DNA of 64,000 nucleotides, from assembly GCA_965153355.1 (NCBI GenBank), contig OZ231127.1:87668001-87732000 (forward strand). Reading direction: 5' to 3'. Both the position numbers and the translations under genes were made by a program. The DNA comes from Flaccisagitta enflata. Its lineage: Eukaryota; Chaetognatha; Sagittoidea; Aphragmophora. Below are positions 37,698-50,196 of this stretch, one piece after another (position 1 is the stretch's first letter; each line of letters opens with the position of its first letter). Below the pieces are notes generated by a model. The model worked only from the letters and a program-made list of their open reading frames with translations, was not told where the DNA came from and did no database searches.

Positions 37698-37965
37698 GTC
37701 TTTTATCGGAGAACATTCCGAGTTTTAAGTGCGAGATGCGTTTTCTTTTACTTGTTATCGCTTCGAGATTGTTGCCACATGTTACGTCGTTTTTCATGAG
37801 ACTTCACTAACACCATGCCTGGTAGATCGTATGTGGTTGGGTACGAGGCGCTTTAGATGTCTTACTGGGTACAGTTTCAACGACAACATACAGTGCTATG
37901 CATACGACCACCCCAAAAAATAAGCAACCATCACCCCCAGATCACCCATCACCACCCAACGTCTT
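37698..37965. other. Unique spacer
   Basis: No gene was recognised. Confidence 0.5.
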
Positions 37966-38650
<685 letters not shown>

Positions 38651-38774
38651 AAGATCACGAGTATTTTTACTGAAACAACAAAGCGTTGAGACCATGAATT
38701 TTGGAAATTTGCATAATAATCAATCCAATTTTTTATCTGCTTTCGCCCTTGTTGATGTTAACGCCATTAGCGTT

Positions 38775-38989
38775 ATTAGTTGCGTGCTACGTGACTCTAC
38801 ACCCCGCTTTGTCGGTCCGTCCGTCCGTCCGTCCGTCCGTTGGTCCGTTGGTCCGTCCGTCACACTTTACTTTTTCGGCGTTTATGGGGTTTTTGGCTAT
38901 ACCGCTCCTGCCCAAATGCTCCACTGACCTCGAATATGGCCCCTGCCCACCCGCACGCGACTGGGGTAGCCGTGTATCCGGCCTTGTTG
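38775..38989 (-). mobile_element. HINE-like element, copy 7 (near-complete)
   Basis: Reverse orientation: GCGTGCTACGTGACTCTACA, (GTCC)n, CACACTTTACTTTTTCGG, CTCCTGCCCAAATGCT, CCCGCACGCGACTGGGG, GTGTATCCGGCCTTG. Confidence 0.8.
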
Positions 38990-39034
38990 TTTTAGATCTA
39001 CATAAACAACCAATTGGAAAATTGATAACGTCAG

Positions 39035-40123
39035 CGGCCTTGAAGTGGTTGATGACCTATGCTTTCACACACGGGGAATTATCTCCCCCTTCTTTTCGTA
39101 CTTCTCCTTCTTTGCCCATACCCCCCCTCCTCTTGGCTTTGAGGCTCAAATCCCATCCTACCCTCGTGGCTCAAATTCTATCCTTTAGGCTCAAACCCCA
39201 TATTCTAACCATGCATTCAATCCTTAAGGCTCATTTCACAGGCTCGAGGCTTAAATTTCCATCCTCAAGGCTCAAATTGCAGCCTCGAGGCTCAAATCCT
39301 TGCCTCAAGGTTTGAGTCACAGCCTCATGGCTCAAATATCAGCCTCCAAATCTCCAAGAATAGTCGCAAAAGCGTTAGATGGTCAGCGGTACCCGTTGCC
39401 CCTAAGTGAGTGTATGAGGGTGTGAGGTGGTGGGAGGGGCAGCGGCCCCAAAGGAGCCGATGACCTATTGCTGTTTTTATTTGAGCCCAGAGGCTGGAAT
39501 TGGGGCCTTGAAGCTGGGATTTGAGCCTCGTGGCTGAGATTTGAGCCTCGTGGCCGAGATTTGAGCTTCCAGACTGGGATTTGAGCCTTGAGGCTGGGAT
39601 TTGGGCCTTGAGGCTGAGATTTGGGCCTTGAGGCTGGGATTTGGGCCTTGAGGCTGGGATTTGGGCCTTGAGGCTGGGATTTGGGCCTTGAGGCTGGGAT
39701 TTGGGCAGCGAGGCTGAGATTTGGGCCTCGAGGCAAGGATTTGAGCCTCGAGGCAAGGATTTGCTCCTTGAGGCTGGGATTTGGGCCTAAAGGCTGGGAT
39801 TTGGGCCTTAAGGCTTGGATTTGGGCCTCAAGGCTTGGATTTGGGCCTCAAGGCTGGGATTTGGGTCTGGAGGCTGAGAGGGGGGGACGTTGAAGGAGGA
39901 GGAGGAGGAGAAGGAGGAGAAGGAGGAAAAATTTCTCCTGTGTTAAAGCATAGGTCATCGGCCCCTTCGGGGCCGCTGCCCAAAAAGGAGGAAATTCGCC
40001 ACATGTAAAAGCATAGGTCATTGGCCCATTTGGAGCCACTGCCCCTCTAACCATTTTATTCTCTCACACACTAACTCAGGGGCATCGGGTACCGCTGACC
40101 ATCCAACGCTTTTGCGTCTATTT
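39035..40123. mobile_element. Family D foldback element(s) with internal 20-21-bp minisatellite
   Basis: ATGACCTATGCTTTCACACA (about 39053) pairs with TTAAAGCATAGGTCATCGG (about 39939-39960). GAGGCTCAAATCC-type units on the left (39130-39345) are inverted relative to GAGGCTGGGATTTGGGCC units on the right (39480-39870). A second inverted pair, GTCGCAAAAGCGTTAGATGG at 39363 and CCATCCAACGCTTTTGCG at about 40100-40116, defines ~55-bp TIRs for a 765-bp block, 39359-40123. ORFs across the minisatellite are not genes. Confidence 0.65.
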
Positions 40124-40370
40124 TGAATCCACAAACCTTCTAGAGAGGGTGGGTTAAGGGCAGGAGTAGAGAGGGAGTGGGATAGGGTAAGGCCAGGAGT
40201 ATAGGGGAAGGGAGAGGGCGTCAACGTGAACGAGGGGTGAGTTAGAGTTGTGACCATGTGGGCACCAAAATGACCATAGAGTGATGATGAGGCAGAAGGG
40301 GATATAGGAGGTGAAAGGAGGTTGTGGTTGGTTCCCCTAAAAGGAGGTTCGTGGGCCACAACGACAGAGA
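40124..40370. other. Unique spacer
   Basis: Mixed purine-rich sequence with a GGGTTAAGGGCAGGAGTA-like degenerate duplication (40150-40205). No gene was seen. Confidence 0.5.
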
Positions 40371-40385
40371 TAAAGTGGGGTTTGT

Positions 40386-40640
40386 AAGCACAGACAACCG
40401 CGTTTTTAACGAGCCACTCGGTTGCTCGCTACGTTCATTCGCTCGCACCGCTCACTCCGCTAAGTCGCTCCGCAGCGCTCTGTTTCGCTACGCTCACTTC
40501 GCTTGCTCCATTCACGGGCTCGCTCACTCACTTTGCTCACTCCCCCGTGGGACGAGTGAAATTTTTGTATATGTGTTCACGCTGATAGCGCGTTTCACAG
40601 GAACAAAGGCGTTTTTCATCTTCACCAGAAACACGCCCAT
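40386..40640 (-). mobile_element. GC-rich MITE family G, copy 2
   Basis: This is a reverse-orientation homologue of 23428-23687: GAGCCACTCGGTTGCTCGCT, TCACTTCGCTTGCTCC, TGTGTTCACGCTGATAGCGC. Direct repeats of ATAAAGTGGGGTTTGT stand at both edges (about 40369 and 40640). Confidence 0.75.
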
Positions 40641-40656
40641 AAAGTGGGGTTTGTGG

Positions 40657-41140
40657 GCATCAATGACGTCAATCTTGGCCTTTCCATTCTTTGGTGGACT
40701 CCGTCCATTGATTGGTTGCTTTGTTGATGGAATGGATTTGATTCTCTCCGTTGATTGGTTAAATTTTTCGGGGAATCTATTTCTTCTGCCTCGATCTCAC
40801 TTCTTTTTAAATTCTTTTTTAACTTCTTTTTAACTCTTTTTTTATTTCGCCATTTTTTTTTCTTTCATTCCTTAAAATTTGCTTCTTCATCTCTTCTTCT
40901 TATCAGCATCAATCTCTGTTGGATTCTTGTTTGACCTTCGAATAGGAAAAAGCAAAACCGAAAAATAAAATCCGGGAAAATTTGGCAAAATCGCGAAACG
41001 CGGGTAAAATTTAGAAAGAAAAAAAAACAAACAAACAAACATTTCTTCATATCAAGAATTAACGTCATCTCCTGATCGTCTTACCGCCCTCCAAAATGCC
41101 GGTAAGAACAGTTTCAAAGATTGATCCGTTGAAAATCCAA
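40657..41140. other. Unique spacer
   Basis: T-rich sequence; no gene was seen. Confidence 0.5.
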
Positions 41141-41142
41141 TT

Positions 41143-41357
41143 TTTAGTCGCGTGCTAGCGAATCTACAACCCGATATGTTGGTTGGTCGGTTGGTCGGAT
41201 GGTCTTTCGGTCACCGTTTACTTTTTTAGCGTTTTCGGGCATCTTTTGCATTACTGCTCCTGCCCAAATGCTTGAGTTAGCATGTTTCATCATTGCCCTG
41301 CCCACCGGCACCCGGCACCCGCACGCGACTTCGGTAGCCGTGTATTCGGCCTTGTTC
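41143..41357 (-). mobile_element. HINE-like element, copy 8
   Basis: TTTAGTCGCGTGCTAGCG, a short (GGTT)n/(GGTC)n, CTCCTGCCCAAATGCTTGAG, GCACGCGACTTCGGTAGCC, GTGTATTCGGCCTTGTTC. Confidence 0.75.
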
Positions 41358-41494
41358 TTTTCATGTTCCCGATTAGAAAAAAAGATCTTGGGATTCAGTG
41401 CAGTAACACTAACAGCTTGTTTAAGCGATGGGATGCTCGTGTAATCTCTATTCGCTGGAACAACGCGGCCGCGGGTCGGCCGACCTGCACGCCT

Positions 41495-42575
41495 TTTTGG
41501 GCAGCGGCCCTGAAGAGGTCGATGACCTATGCTTTCACACATATGGGGAATTTTCTCCTTCTCCTTCTCCTTCTCCTCCTTCTCCTTCTCCGTCCCCCCC
41601 TTTCCTTGACTCAAATCCTAGTTTTGTGGCTCAAATTTCTGTATTGAGGCCTAAATCCCAGTCTCAAAGCCCAAATCCCATCCTCAAGGCCAAAATCCCA
41701 TACCCGAGGCTCAAATCCCAGCTTTGACGCCTAAATCCCAGCCTCAAAGCCCAAATCCCATCCTTGAGGCCAAAATCTTATACAGTCAGTGGACAAAACA
41801 CAATAGGTAGAGAGCTTAACCCATTGGCTTTGATCCAACCCACTGTTATCAAACAGCAGGCTGTAAACAATATCTGGTTGTAAAAATTACAGCCGGTTGT
41901 AATGCTACAAAGTTGGCAAAAATCCAACTTTCACCAAATAGAATGAGACCTGCAAATTCATAATTCTAGTGAAATTCTGACAAGTTTGATATGTAACAAC
42001 ATATACTTTTATATGAAAATAAAAAAGTTTTATCTATGTTTAATGAAGTTACCATGCAATGTTAAAAGATTATTTCTTTTAAAAAGTATTAAGTGTGACA
42101 TGTCAAACTTCTCAGAATTTCATCAGGATTATGAATATGCTTGTCACATTCTATTCTATTAAGGTTAGATTTTTGCCGACTTTGTAAGATGACAGCCGGC
42201 TGTGATTTTCACAACCAGTTGTTGTTTACAGCCTGCTGTTTGATAACAGTAGGTTGGATCAAAGCTTACAGAGTGAGCTCTCTACCTATTTTGTTTTGTC
42301 CACTGACTGTATACTTGTGGCTAAAATCCCAGCTTTGAGGCCCAAATCTCAGCCCCAAGGTCCAAACCCCAGCCCCACGGCTTAAATCCCATCCCAAAGG
42401 CACAAATCCCTATCACTCAAAGGAGAAGGAAAAAATTCCTCATATGTGTGAAAGCATAGGTCATCAACCCCTTTGGGGGCCGCTGCCCTGCTCCCTCCCC
42501 CAACTCTTATCACAACCTACCTGGGCAGAGCACGGGTATCGCTGACCATCTGACGCTTTTGCGACTATTTTTCGT
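41495..42575. mobile_element. Family D element, copy 2, split by a foldback insertion
   Basis: ATGACCTATGCTTTCACACA (about 41522) pairs with TGTGTGAAAGCATAGGTCAT (about 42443-42462). GGGGAATTTTCTCC pairs with its complement. Internal units CTCAAATCCCAGC flank an insertion at 41783-42309. The outer right end CCATCTGACGCTTTTGCG (about 42548-42565) matches the right TIR of copy 1; the matching left TIR is not seen. Confidence 0.65.
41783..42309. mobile_element. Foldback element FB-3, TSD TATA
   Basis: A 527-bp palindrome begins CAGTCAGTGGACAAAACA and ends TTTGTCCACTGACTG, flanked by TATA at 41779-41782 and 42310-42313. Arms pair at CAGCAGGCTGTAAACAA with TTGTTTACAGCCTGCTG and at TTACAGCCGG. Its core TTTGATATGTAACAACATAT resembles that of FB-1. 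It is nested in a family D element. Confidence 0.85.
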
Positions 42576-43420
42576 CCTTTCTCTTCCATTCTCATTCTCA
42601 TTTACTCATCCATTAGTTAAATAATTCACGTATTTTTGCACTCATAAACGCATATTTCTAATCTACGAGGCGCGTGTTTTAGCCTATTAGTTTGTGAGCC
42701 CTTTTTTCCCGTTTGTGTGGAAAATCTATCATTAATTGTTTATAAGTTGAAAATTATCGTTTAAACCCATCTGACGTTCCAAGCGTTAGATAACATTGGT
42801 TCAAAACGGCAGAATGCATCTAATCAATCAATCTTGTTCTAAACATTTTGGGGTAAAACCCTTGATTTCTTCATGAAAAGAACCCCCCCTCTCCCTCCCC
42901 TTCCCCCTCCCCCTCCCCTTCCCCCCCACCCCTTCCCTCCCCTCCCCCTCCCCCAACACAGGGTTTATTGAACATTTTCAATGGTCCATTAACGTCATGA
43001 AACATGGGAAATGTGTATTCTAAGAGGACAATTAGGATTCAAGCATGTAAAACAAAAAAAAAAAAAAACAAAAAAAAAAAAACAAAAAAAAAAAACAACC
43101 TTCAGCTTTACCCTGTTTGATGAATATGCTAATCATGCCCAATTACCCATGTATGATGACTTCTCACGTAAAGCATAAAAATAGTTGTATTATCATGGGA
43201 TCGCTTGTGCTCAATCAATGTACAATGATCATAGTTCACTCAATCAACTCAATCAATCAAATGTAATTGACTTAATTAAGAATTAAGATGTCATATATGA
43301 TATGAAAATTTACCTAGGGTGTGGAGAAATAGTTCAACCTATTTAGTGTGTATCAATGGTTTAAATGATATTTCTACTTGTATGATTAAAGTGTCTTTAT
43401 GAATTAAACTTTTCATGTTC
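42576..43420. other. Unique AT-rich region with homopolymer-like tracts
   Basis: It contains a C-rich polypyrimidine run of CCCCTCCC units (about 42885-42957) and an A-rich run (about 43052-43095). No coding sequence was recognised. Confidence 0.6.
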
Positions 43421-43611
43421 AACGGACCAACGGAAGGAGATACGGAACGACTAAGCACTATTCTTAGTTTGGTGCATGCAAGCGACTACAGAAATAAACC
43501 GTTTTTCTTGGTTATTTTGCGGAATTTGTTGATGAATGTTGAGTTTCGGCGGAATCTTTTTTCGCCTCGAGTATCAAATTTTCCACCGGCAGAATGATTA
43601 GTTTTGATTTA

Positions 43612-45440
43612 CACCCCGCCAACTGACCGGCGCCCAACTCAGACCAACCACTGTAGGTTCAATTAGATGAAACTAACTGACCGGCGCCCGAATCAGACCA
43701 ACCACTGTAGGTTGAATTAGATCAAACCAACTGACTGGCGCCCAACTCAGACCAACCACTGCAGGTTGAATCAGATCAAACTAACTGCCTTCCGCGCAAC
43801 TCAGATCAACCACTTTAGGTTGAATTGAATCAAACCAACTGACAGGCGCCCAACTCAGACCAGTCACTGTAGGTTGAATTAGATCAAATCAAATGACCAG
43901 CAACCAACATGAGCAGTCATCCATGGGTTGAATTCAATCAAACCAACTGACCGGCGCCCAACCTAGACCAACAAATTCAGGTTGAATTAAATCAAACCAA
44001 CTGACTGGCGCCCAAATCAGACCAACCACTGTAGGTTAAATTAGATCAAACTAACTGCCTGGCGAGCAACTCAGACTAACGACTGTAGGTTGATTTAGAT
44101 CAAACCAACTGACCGGCGCTCAACTCAGACCAACCACTGCAGGTTGAATTAGTTCAAACTAACTGCCCGGCATCCGACTCAGACCAACCACTGGAGGTTG
44201 GATTAGATCCAACTAACGGACTGGTGCCCAAATCAGACCAACCACTGAAAGTTGAATTAGATCAAACTAACTGACCAGCGCCCAATTCCGACCAACCACT
44301 GTAAGTTGAATTAGATCAAACTAACTGACCGGCGCCCAATTCAGGCCAACCACTGTAATTTGAATTAGATCAAACTAACTGACCAGCGCTCAGTTCAGAC
44401 CAACCACTGTTAGTTGAATAAGATCAAACTAACTGACCAGCGCCCAATTCAGACCAACCACTGTAAGTTGAATTAGATCAAATGAACTGAACGGCGCTCA
44501 ATTCAGACCAACCACTGTAAGTTGAATTCGATCAAACCAACTGCCAGGTGCCTGACTCAGACCAACCACTGTAAGTTGAATTAGATCAAACTAAGTGACC
44601 GGCGTCTGACTCAGACCAACTACTGCACTGTAGGCTGAATAAGATCAAACTAACTGCCTGAAACCTGACTTAGACTGTGTGTTGCCCAACTTGGAGTAAC
44701 CACTGTGGGTTGAATTAGATCGAACTAATTGCCTGGAACCTAACTCTTACCAACCACTGCGCTGTAGGTTGAATTAGATCAACCAACTGCCGAGCGCCCA
44801 ACTCAGACCAACCACTTTAGGTTGAATTAGATCAAACTAACTGCCTGGCGCTCAACTTAAGATTAACCACTGTGTGTTGCCTGGCGCCCGACTACACAAA
44901 CCACTGTAGGCTGAATTAGATCAAACTAACTGCCTGGAACCCAACTCAGACTATTCACTGTGTGTTGCCCGGCGCCCAACTCGGAATAACCACTTTAGGT
45001 TGAATTGGATCAAACCAACTGACTGGTTCCCGCCCTAATGTTAAGGCAATCTCTGTAGGTTAAATCTTTCAATCTGGAATGAATTATTTGGTGATCAGCT
45101 ACTTTGGGTTGTCTTGCGTCAAATCAACTGCTTGGCAACATACTAGGCCTGTCCACCATGGGTTGAATTTAATCAAACCAACTGCTTGGCGTCAAACTCA
45201 GACCAGCCACTGTGGGTTGTATTTCTAATCTAACTTTCTGTCCAGTACCCAACTAAGAGCCACTGTATATTTATTGTTATCAGACCAACTTGTAGGTTCA
45301 TCAGACTCAGAGTCGGTAGCACAACCAATCCATCATGGGTTGATTTTGATCAAACCAACTGCCCTATACCCAACTTTGCCCATCTACCGCGGGATGATTT
45401 AAAACAAACCAGCTGCCCTGCGCCTATTTCATCAAACCAA
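43612..45440 (+). repeat. ~55-bp minisatellite, about 30 copies
   Basis: Units contain GACCGGCGCCCAACTCAGAC, CAACCACTGTAGGTTGAATT and AGATCAAACTAACT. Copies are clear to about 44600 and become degenerate, with insertions such as GTGTGTTGCC, toward 45440. Confidence 0.92.
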
Positions 45441-45911
45441 CAGCCAAAATTATCTCAGCCACAAATGTTATCCAACATCCGCATGGAGCATAGATAATGT
45501 GTGTGATTCATTTCAAGTTGGAACCCCCATACTCCAACTAACACAAAGCCTGCGGTCAGTCATAGCCAAGCAGCACCTCCAAAGCCTCAAACCACCACAT
45601 CAAATGCACAAGCCACTACCATTCACTAGCCACTTTCAGCCACAAACCACCACACCAAAGCCAAAAGCCACTAACAACCACTACCAGCCACTGCTATACA
45701 CTAGCTCCTCCCAGGCACTAACCGCCACAAACCGCCACAAACCGCCACACCAAATCCACCACCAGCTACTACCAGCCAAAAACCTCCACCAACATCCCAA
45801 AGATTATGTTTTGGTGTTTTTCCAGCCTCGAGCTTATTAACGCCGCAAGATCTAAGCAAGATGGACGATCGAAATTTAGGGAGGTTCATATTTTCTTCTC
45901 GTTATCTCTTT
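45441..45911. other. CCACAA-rich low-complexity region
   Basis: Degenerate CCACTA/CCACAAACCG units (45580-45790). ORFs on both strands reflect composition. Confidence 0.6.
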
Positions 45912-45915
45912 TCTT

Positions 45916-48147
45916 AGTCGCGTGCACGCGACTCTACAACCCGCTTTGTCCGTCGGTCGGTCGGTTGGTCGGTCGGTCAGTCACACTTTACTTTTTTTAT
46001 CAATTTTATTACTTTAAGTCATTTTTAGTCATTCTAAGTCATTCTTAATCATTCTAAGTCATTCTAAGTCATTTTAAGTCATTTTAAGTCATTTTAAGTC
46101 ATTATTGTCATTTCAGTCAATATAGTCCTTTTTATCATTTTAAGTCATTCTAAGTCATTTTAAGTTATTCTAAGTCATTTCAAGGGATTTTAAGTCATTT
46201 CAAGTGATTTTAAGGCATTTTAAGTCATTCCAAGTCATTTTAAGTCATTATTGCCATTTTAGTCAATATAATTCTTTTCATCATTATAAGTCATTTTAAG
46301 TCAATTTATGTCGTTATAATTCATTATACATCATTTTAAGTCATTTTAAGTCATTTTTAGTCATTCTAAGCTATTCTAAGTCATTTTAGTCAATATAGTC
46401 ATTTCACTTTATATTCACATAATTATAGGTAATTATAGGTCATTATGCAATTTTGGGTAATCATAGGTAATATTAGGTCATTATAGGTCATGCAATTATA
46501 GGTAATCATAGGTCATTATAGGTAATCATAGGTCATTGTAGGTAATTATAGGTCATTATGTAATTATAGGTAATTATAGGTCATTATAGCTAATTTATAG
46601 GTTATTATGCAATTATAGGCCATTATTGGTAATTATAGGTCAGTATGTAATCATTGGTAATTATAGGTAATTATAGGTCATTATAGGTAATTATAGGTAA
46701 CTACAGGTGATTATAGGTCATTATGAAATTATAGGTAATTATAGGTCATAATGGGTAATTATAGGTCAATATAGGTCATCATGCAATCATAGGTCATTAT
46801 TGGTAATTATAGGTCATTATGTAATTATAGATAATTATAGGTAATTATAGGTAATTTTAGATCATTATAGGTAGTTATAGGTCATTATGTAATTATAGGT
46901 AATTATAGGTCATTATAGATTATTATAGGTAATAATAGGTCATTATAAAACTAAGGGTAATTATAGGTAATCAAAAGTCATTATAAGTAATTATATGTCA
47001 ATAGACAATTATAGGTAAACATAGGTCATTATTCAATTATAGGTAATTATAGGTAATCATAGGTCATTATAGGTCATTATGTCATTAAAGGTAGTTATAG
47101 GTAATTATGGGTAATCATAGGTCATTAGAGGTTATTATTGGTCCATATGTTATTATAGGTAATCATAGGTCTTTATAGGTACTTATAGGTCATTATTTGA
47201 TTTTGGGTAATTATAGGTAATTATAGGTAATCATAGGTCATTATAGGTAATTAAACGTCATTATGTTATCATAGGTAATTGTGGGTAATTATGGGTAATC
47301 ATACGTCATTATATGTAATTATTGGTCCCTATGTAATTATAGGTATTCATAGGTCTTTATAGGTACTTATAGGTCATTATTTGATTATGGGTAATTATAG
47401 GTAATTATAGGTCATTATAGGCAATTTTAGGTCAATAGGTAATTATAGTCATTATCGTCATTACAGGAAATGATGTAACACCTCTCACAAAATTAGGCGA
47501 ACTGGGATCTAAAGTTGTCCATATTTTGGTCTTTAAAGTCCAAAACAGGAGTCCAGATTAATGATAATTTCAAAACATGTTATTCCCATGAGGGTTCTAC
47601 AAAAAATCTTCAAATCTTGTCAACATATAGCAGTAAAAAGCTTCATCAAATGATATCGTGCAAATTTTAGGTTTAGTATAGCTTCAAATTTGTCGCTAAA
47701 ACCATTCTATTTGACAAATGGTTTCGATACTTTTTGCACCTGTCACTGACCGTATTTTGATACTGTTGACTCATTTTTGTCTGTTAGTGATACAAGAGCC
47801 TAAGAAATAAGGTTTTCGTGCCTATCTCATTGCGAATTTTGAGGAGGTTTGTGTTGTCTCATCATCAAAAATTTACTTGTAAAAATCAGTCAAAATCTTT
47901 TAATGGATTTTTGGCATAACACATTCTGAGAGCCACGCACTTTCCCAGGTACACAATTCTGCCCCAGTTTGCGAATATACTATATTTTAGCTCCCTCTGT
48001 GTCAAATTTCAGCCCAATGAATGCATTATTTCTATCAATTTTGATCATTTTGCCAGTTCTTTTAATTATGTGAGAGGTGTTACTTATATAATTAGGCGAT
48101 TATGTAAGTAAGTCTTGCACGCGACTTATAGGTGTTGGCCTTGTTTT
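45916..48147 (-). mobile_element. HINE-like variant A', expanded 2.2-kb copy
   Basis: It opens AGTCGCGTGCACGCGACTCT (a perfect 16-bp palindrome inside), (GGTC)n, CACACTTTACTTTTT. It then becomes a 1.4-kb tandem array, first TAAGTCATT units (46010-46410) and then ATAGGTAATTATAGGTCATT units (46420-47450). It closes with GCACGCGACTTATAGGTG and TTGGCCTTG. The closing box is the complement of the start of the short variant at 30006 (AACAAGGCCAACACC). A separate element interrupts it at 47475-48083. Confidence 0.7.
47475..48083. mobile_element. TIR element GTAACACCTCTCACA
   Basis: Inverted ends GTAACACCTCTCACA (47475) and TGTGAGAGGTGTTAC (ending 48083) enclose about 609 bp of non-repetitive, non-coding AT-rich sequence inside the ATAGGTAATT array. 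No unambiguous TSD was found. Confidence 0.65.
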
Positions 48148-48790
48148 TTTCTTCTTAGAAGCAAGGAAAGAAATTCGGGCGCGCTTCTGCCGTAATCATT
48201 CTTTATATCAAATCCGGAAGGAGAAGAAATTTATGAGTCAAGTGCTCGCAACTCTGTAAGGCGATTTAGCATAGGTTTGTCTCCACTTGTCTCAACAAAA
48301 TAGAGCGGGACCCTTGAAGAGGGGGACTGCTCTCATGAAAGTTGATGATTATAGTTTTATCATCATGATATGAAAAAATATCATGTGTTATAAGATATTT
48401 TTGTAAAATTATTTCCATATCACCCATGTCCTCTTGAAGAGGACCTCGTGTAATCACAGTTACTTGTAACGAACTCCTGCACCTACTGTACTTACCTGAG
48501 ACTTTTCAAAAAGCTTTGAAAAACTTTTTTTGGCAACTTCAGTTATTCAAGAAACTGTCTAAATTGTGGCCTTTCTCTTTAATCATCATCTGCAATATCA
48601 TTTACATCATGTTTAGAGGCATCTGATATCAAAGATGAAACACGCGCTTGTTTCAGCGGGGATTTTTTCTTAAATGTTTTTCCTCGATCACCAAAAAGAA
48701 AAAAGACATGAACGTACATTGCTGAGCATGTGTGCAAGTATATTTTATTGAACGGAGATGAGAGAAGCAGACAGACAGACAGACTCTTAA
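48148..48790. other. Unique spacer
   Basis: No gene was recognised. A short (CAGA)n is at 48770-48784, and GACCCTTGAAGAGGGGGACTG has a weak partner at about 48430. Confidence 0.5.
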
Positions 48791-48792
48791 TA

Positions 48793-48988
48793 AACAAGGC
48801 CGGATACACGGCTATCCCAGTCGCGTGCGGGTGGGCAGGGGCTGTATTTGAGGTCACAGGAGCAGTGAGGCCAAAGACCAAAAAAAACAAAAAAGTTTAG
48901 TGAGACGGACAGACCAACGGACCGACAGATGGACCAACCGACGGACCAACAAAGCGGGGTTAAGAATTGCGTAGCACGCGACTAAAAA
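48793..48988 (+). mobile_element. HINE-like element, copy 10
   Basis: AACAAGGCCGGATACACGGC, CAGTCGCGTGCGGGTGGGCA, a short (GGAC)n/(GACC)n run and GCGTAGCACGCGACTAAAAA. The CATTTGGG segment before the GGAGCAGTG box is deleted. Confidence 0.78.
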
Positions 48989-48990
48989 AT

Positions 48991-49315
48991 CAGGGGTGTA
49001 TATAATTGAGTCGCCTTTGGTTCCCCCCCCCCCCCCGCCTTTGATTTTCTTTCCAGCAACACGTCGTGTTACAAAATCTAGGATTTTCTTCCACAAAAGG
49101 CAATAAAGTAGGGTATTTAAGGTTTAAACAGTGTTAAATTGTGTTTTACTAACTAGTTTTTATGACTTGGTACTGCCAGAAGTTTTATTTTCCCCGAATT
49201 TAGTTCTTTTTTCTTTTTTCCCCTTTTGATTTTGTTCCCCATCTCCAAACCCTTTGATTTCCCAACCCCCCCCCCTTACCGGGGAAGGGGGAATAATCAA
49301 TTATGTACAGGCCTG
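48991..49315 (+). mobile_element. hAT-type MITE (CAGGGGTGTATA family), copy 1
   Basis: It starts CAGGGGTGTATATAATTGAG and ends CAATTATGTACAGGCCTG, imperfect TIRs of about 18 bp. The interior includes CAGTGTTAAATTGTGTTTT and CCCCATCTCCAAACCC. It is homologous end to end with 63663-63977. It sits in the A-run right after a HINE end, so its TSD is not readable. Confidence 0.75.
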
Positions 49316-49334
49316 AAAAAAACTTAAACTCAAA

Positions 49335-50035
49335 AGAGGTCAATGCCATCGACTCAGTGCCATTGCAATAGCTGTTATCCCATACCAGATCCCAGTTCCT
49401 CAGACAAGTCATTGCCACAAAACTCAATGCCATTGTCGAAATCATCCACCCATATCATAGCCCAGTTCCTCAGACAAGCCATTGCCACAAAACTCAGTGC
49501 CATTGTAACCATTATCCCATACCATATCCCAGTTCCTCAGACAGGTCATTGCCATTACGCAACCCAATGGCATTGTCGTAATCATTATCCCATACCATAG
49601 CCCAGTTCCTCAGACAGATCATTGCCACAAAACTCAATGCCATTGTCGCAATCATTATCCCATACCATAGCCCAGTTCCTCAGACAGGTCATTGTCAGAA
49701 AACTCAAAGCCATTCTCGCAATCATTATCCCATACCATAGCCCAGTTCCTCAGACAGGTCAGTGCCACAAAAATCAATGCCATTAAAACCATTATCCCGG
49801 GCCATTTCCCAGTTCCTCAAACATTTCATTGTCACAAAACTCAATGCGATTCTCGCAATCATCATCCCATGCCATATCCCAGCTCCTTAGACAGGTCAGT
49901 GCCATTACGCATCTCAATGCCATTCCCTTAACCATTATCCCGTACCATAGCTCACTTGCCTAGACAGGTCAGTGCCATTACGCAATTCAATGCCATTGTC
50001 GTAACCATTATCCCAAACCACTGCCAAGTATCCTC
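49335..50035 (+). repeat. ~70-bp minisatellite, about 10 copies
   Basis: Units contain CCCAGTTCCTCAGACAGGTC, ATTGCCACAAAACTCAATGC and CATTGTCGCAATCATTATCC, at 70-bp spacing. Confidence 0.93.
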
Positions 50036-50194
50036 TAACTGGTGAATGTCAGTGAGCACCTAAAAACGCGCCCATAAACGCTTTAAGCCGTTTTTCTTCG
50101 GGAAAGGCTTTTATTCTTCTTCATTGCGATGGTTCCCGAGTTTGACCAAGGCTAAGCCTAGTGCTTAACGAAAGGAAATGGCTCTCCACCAAAT

Positions 50195-50196
<2 letters not shown>
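50036..50196. other. Unique spacer
   Basis: Nothing was recognised. Confidence 0.5.

Noticed and set aside
39325-40008. ORFs of 70-143 aa with regular KAQIPASRPKSQPQG-type repeats
   Set aside because: The period comes from a 20-21-bp minisatellite inside a foldback element. Both strands are open.
45916-48147. Origin or centromeric satellite
   Set aside because: The arrays are framed by HINE-like ends seen in a short form elsewhere, so an expanded transposon is the simpler reading.
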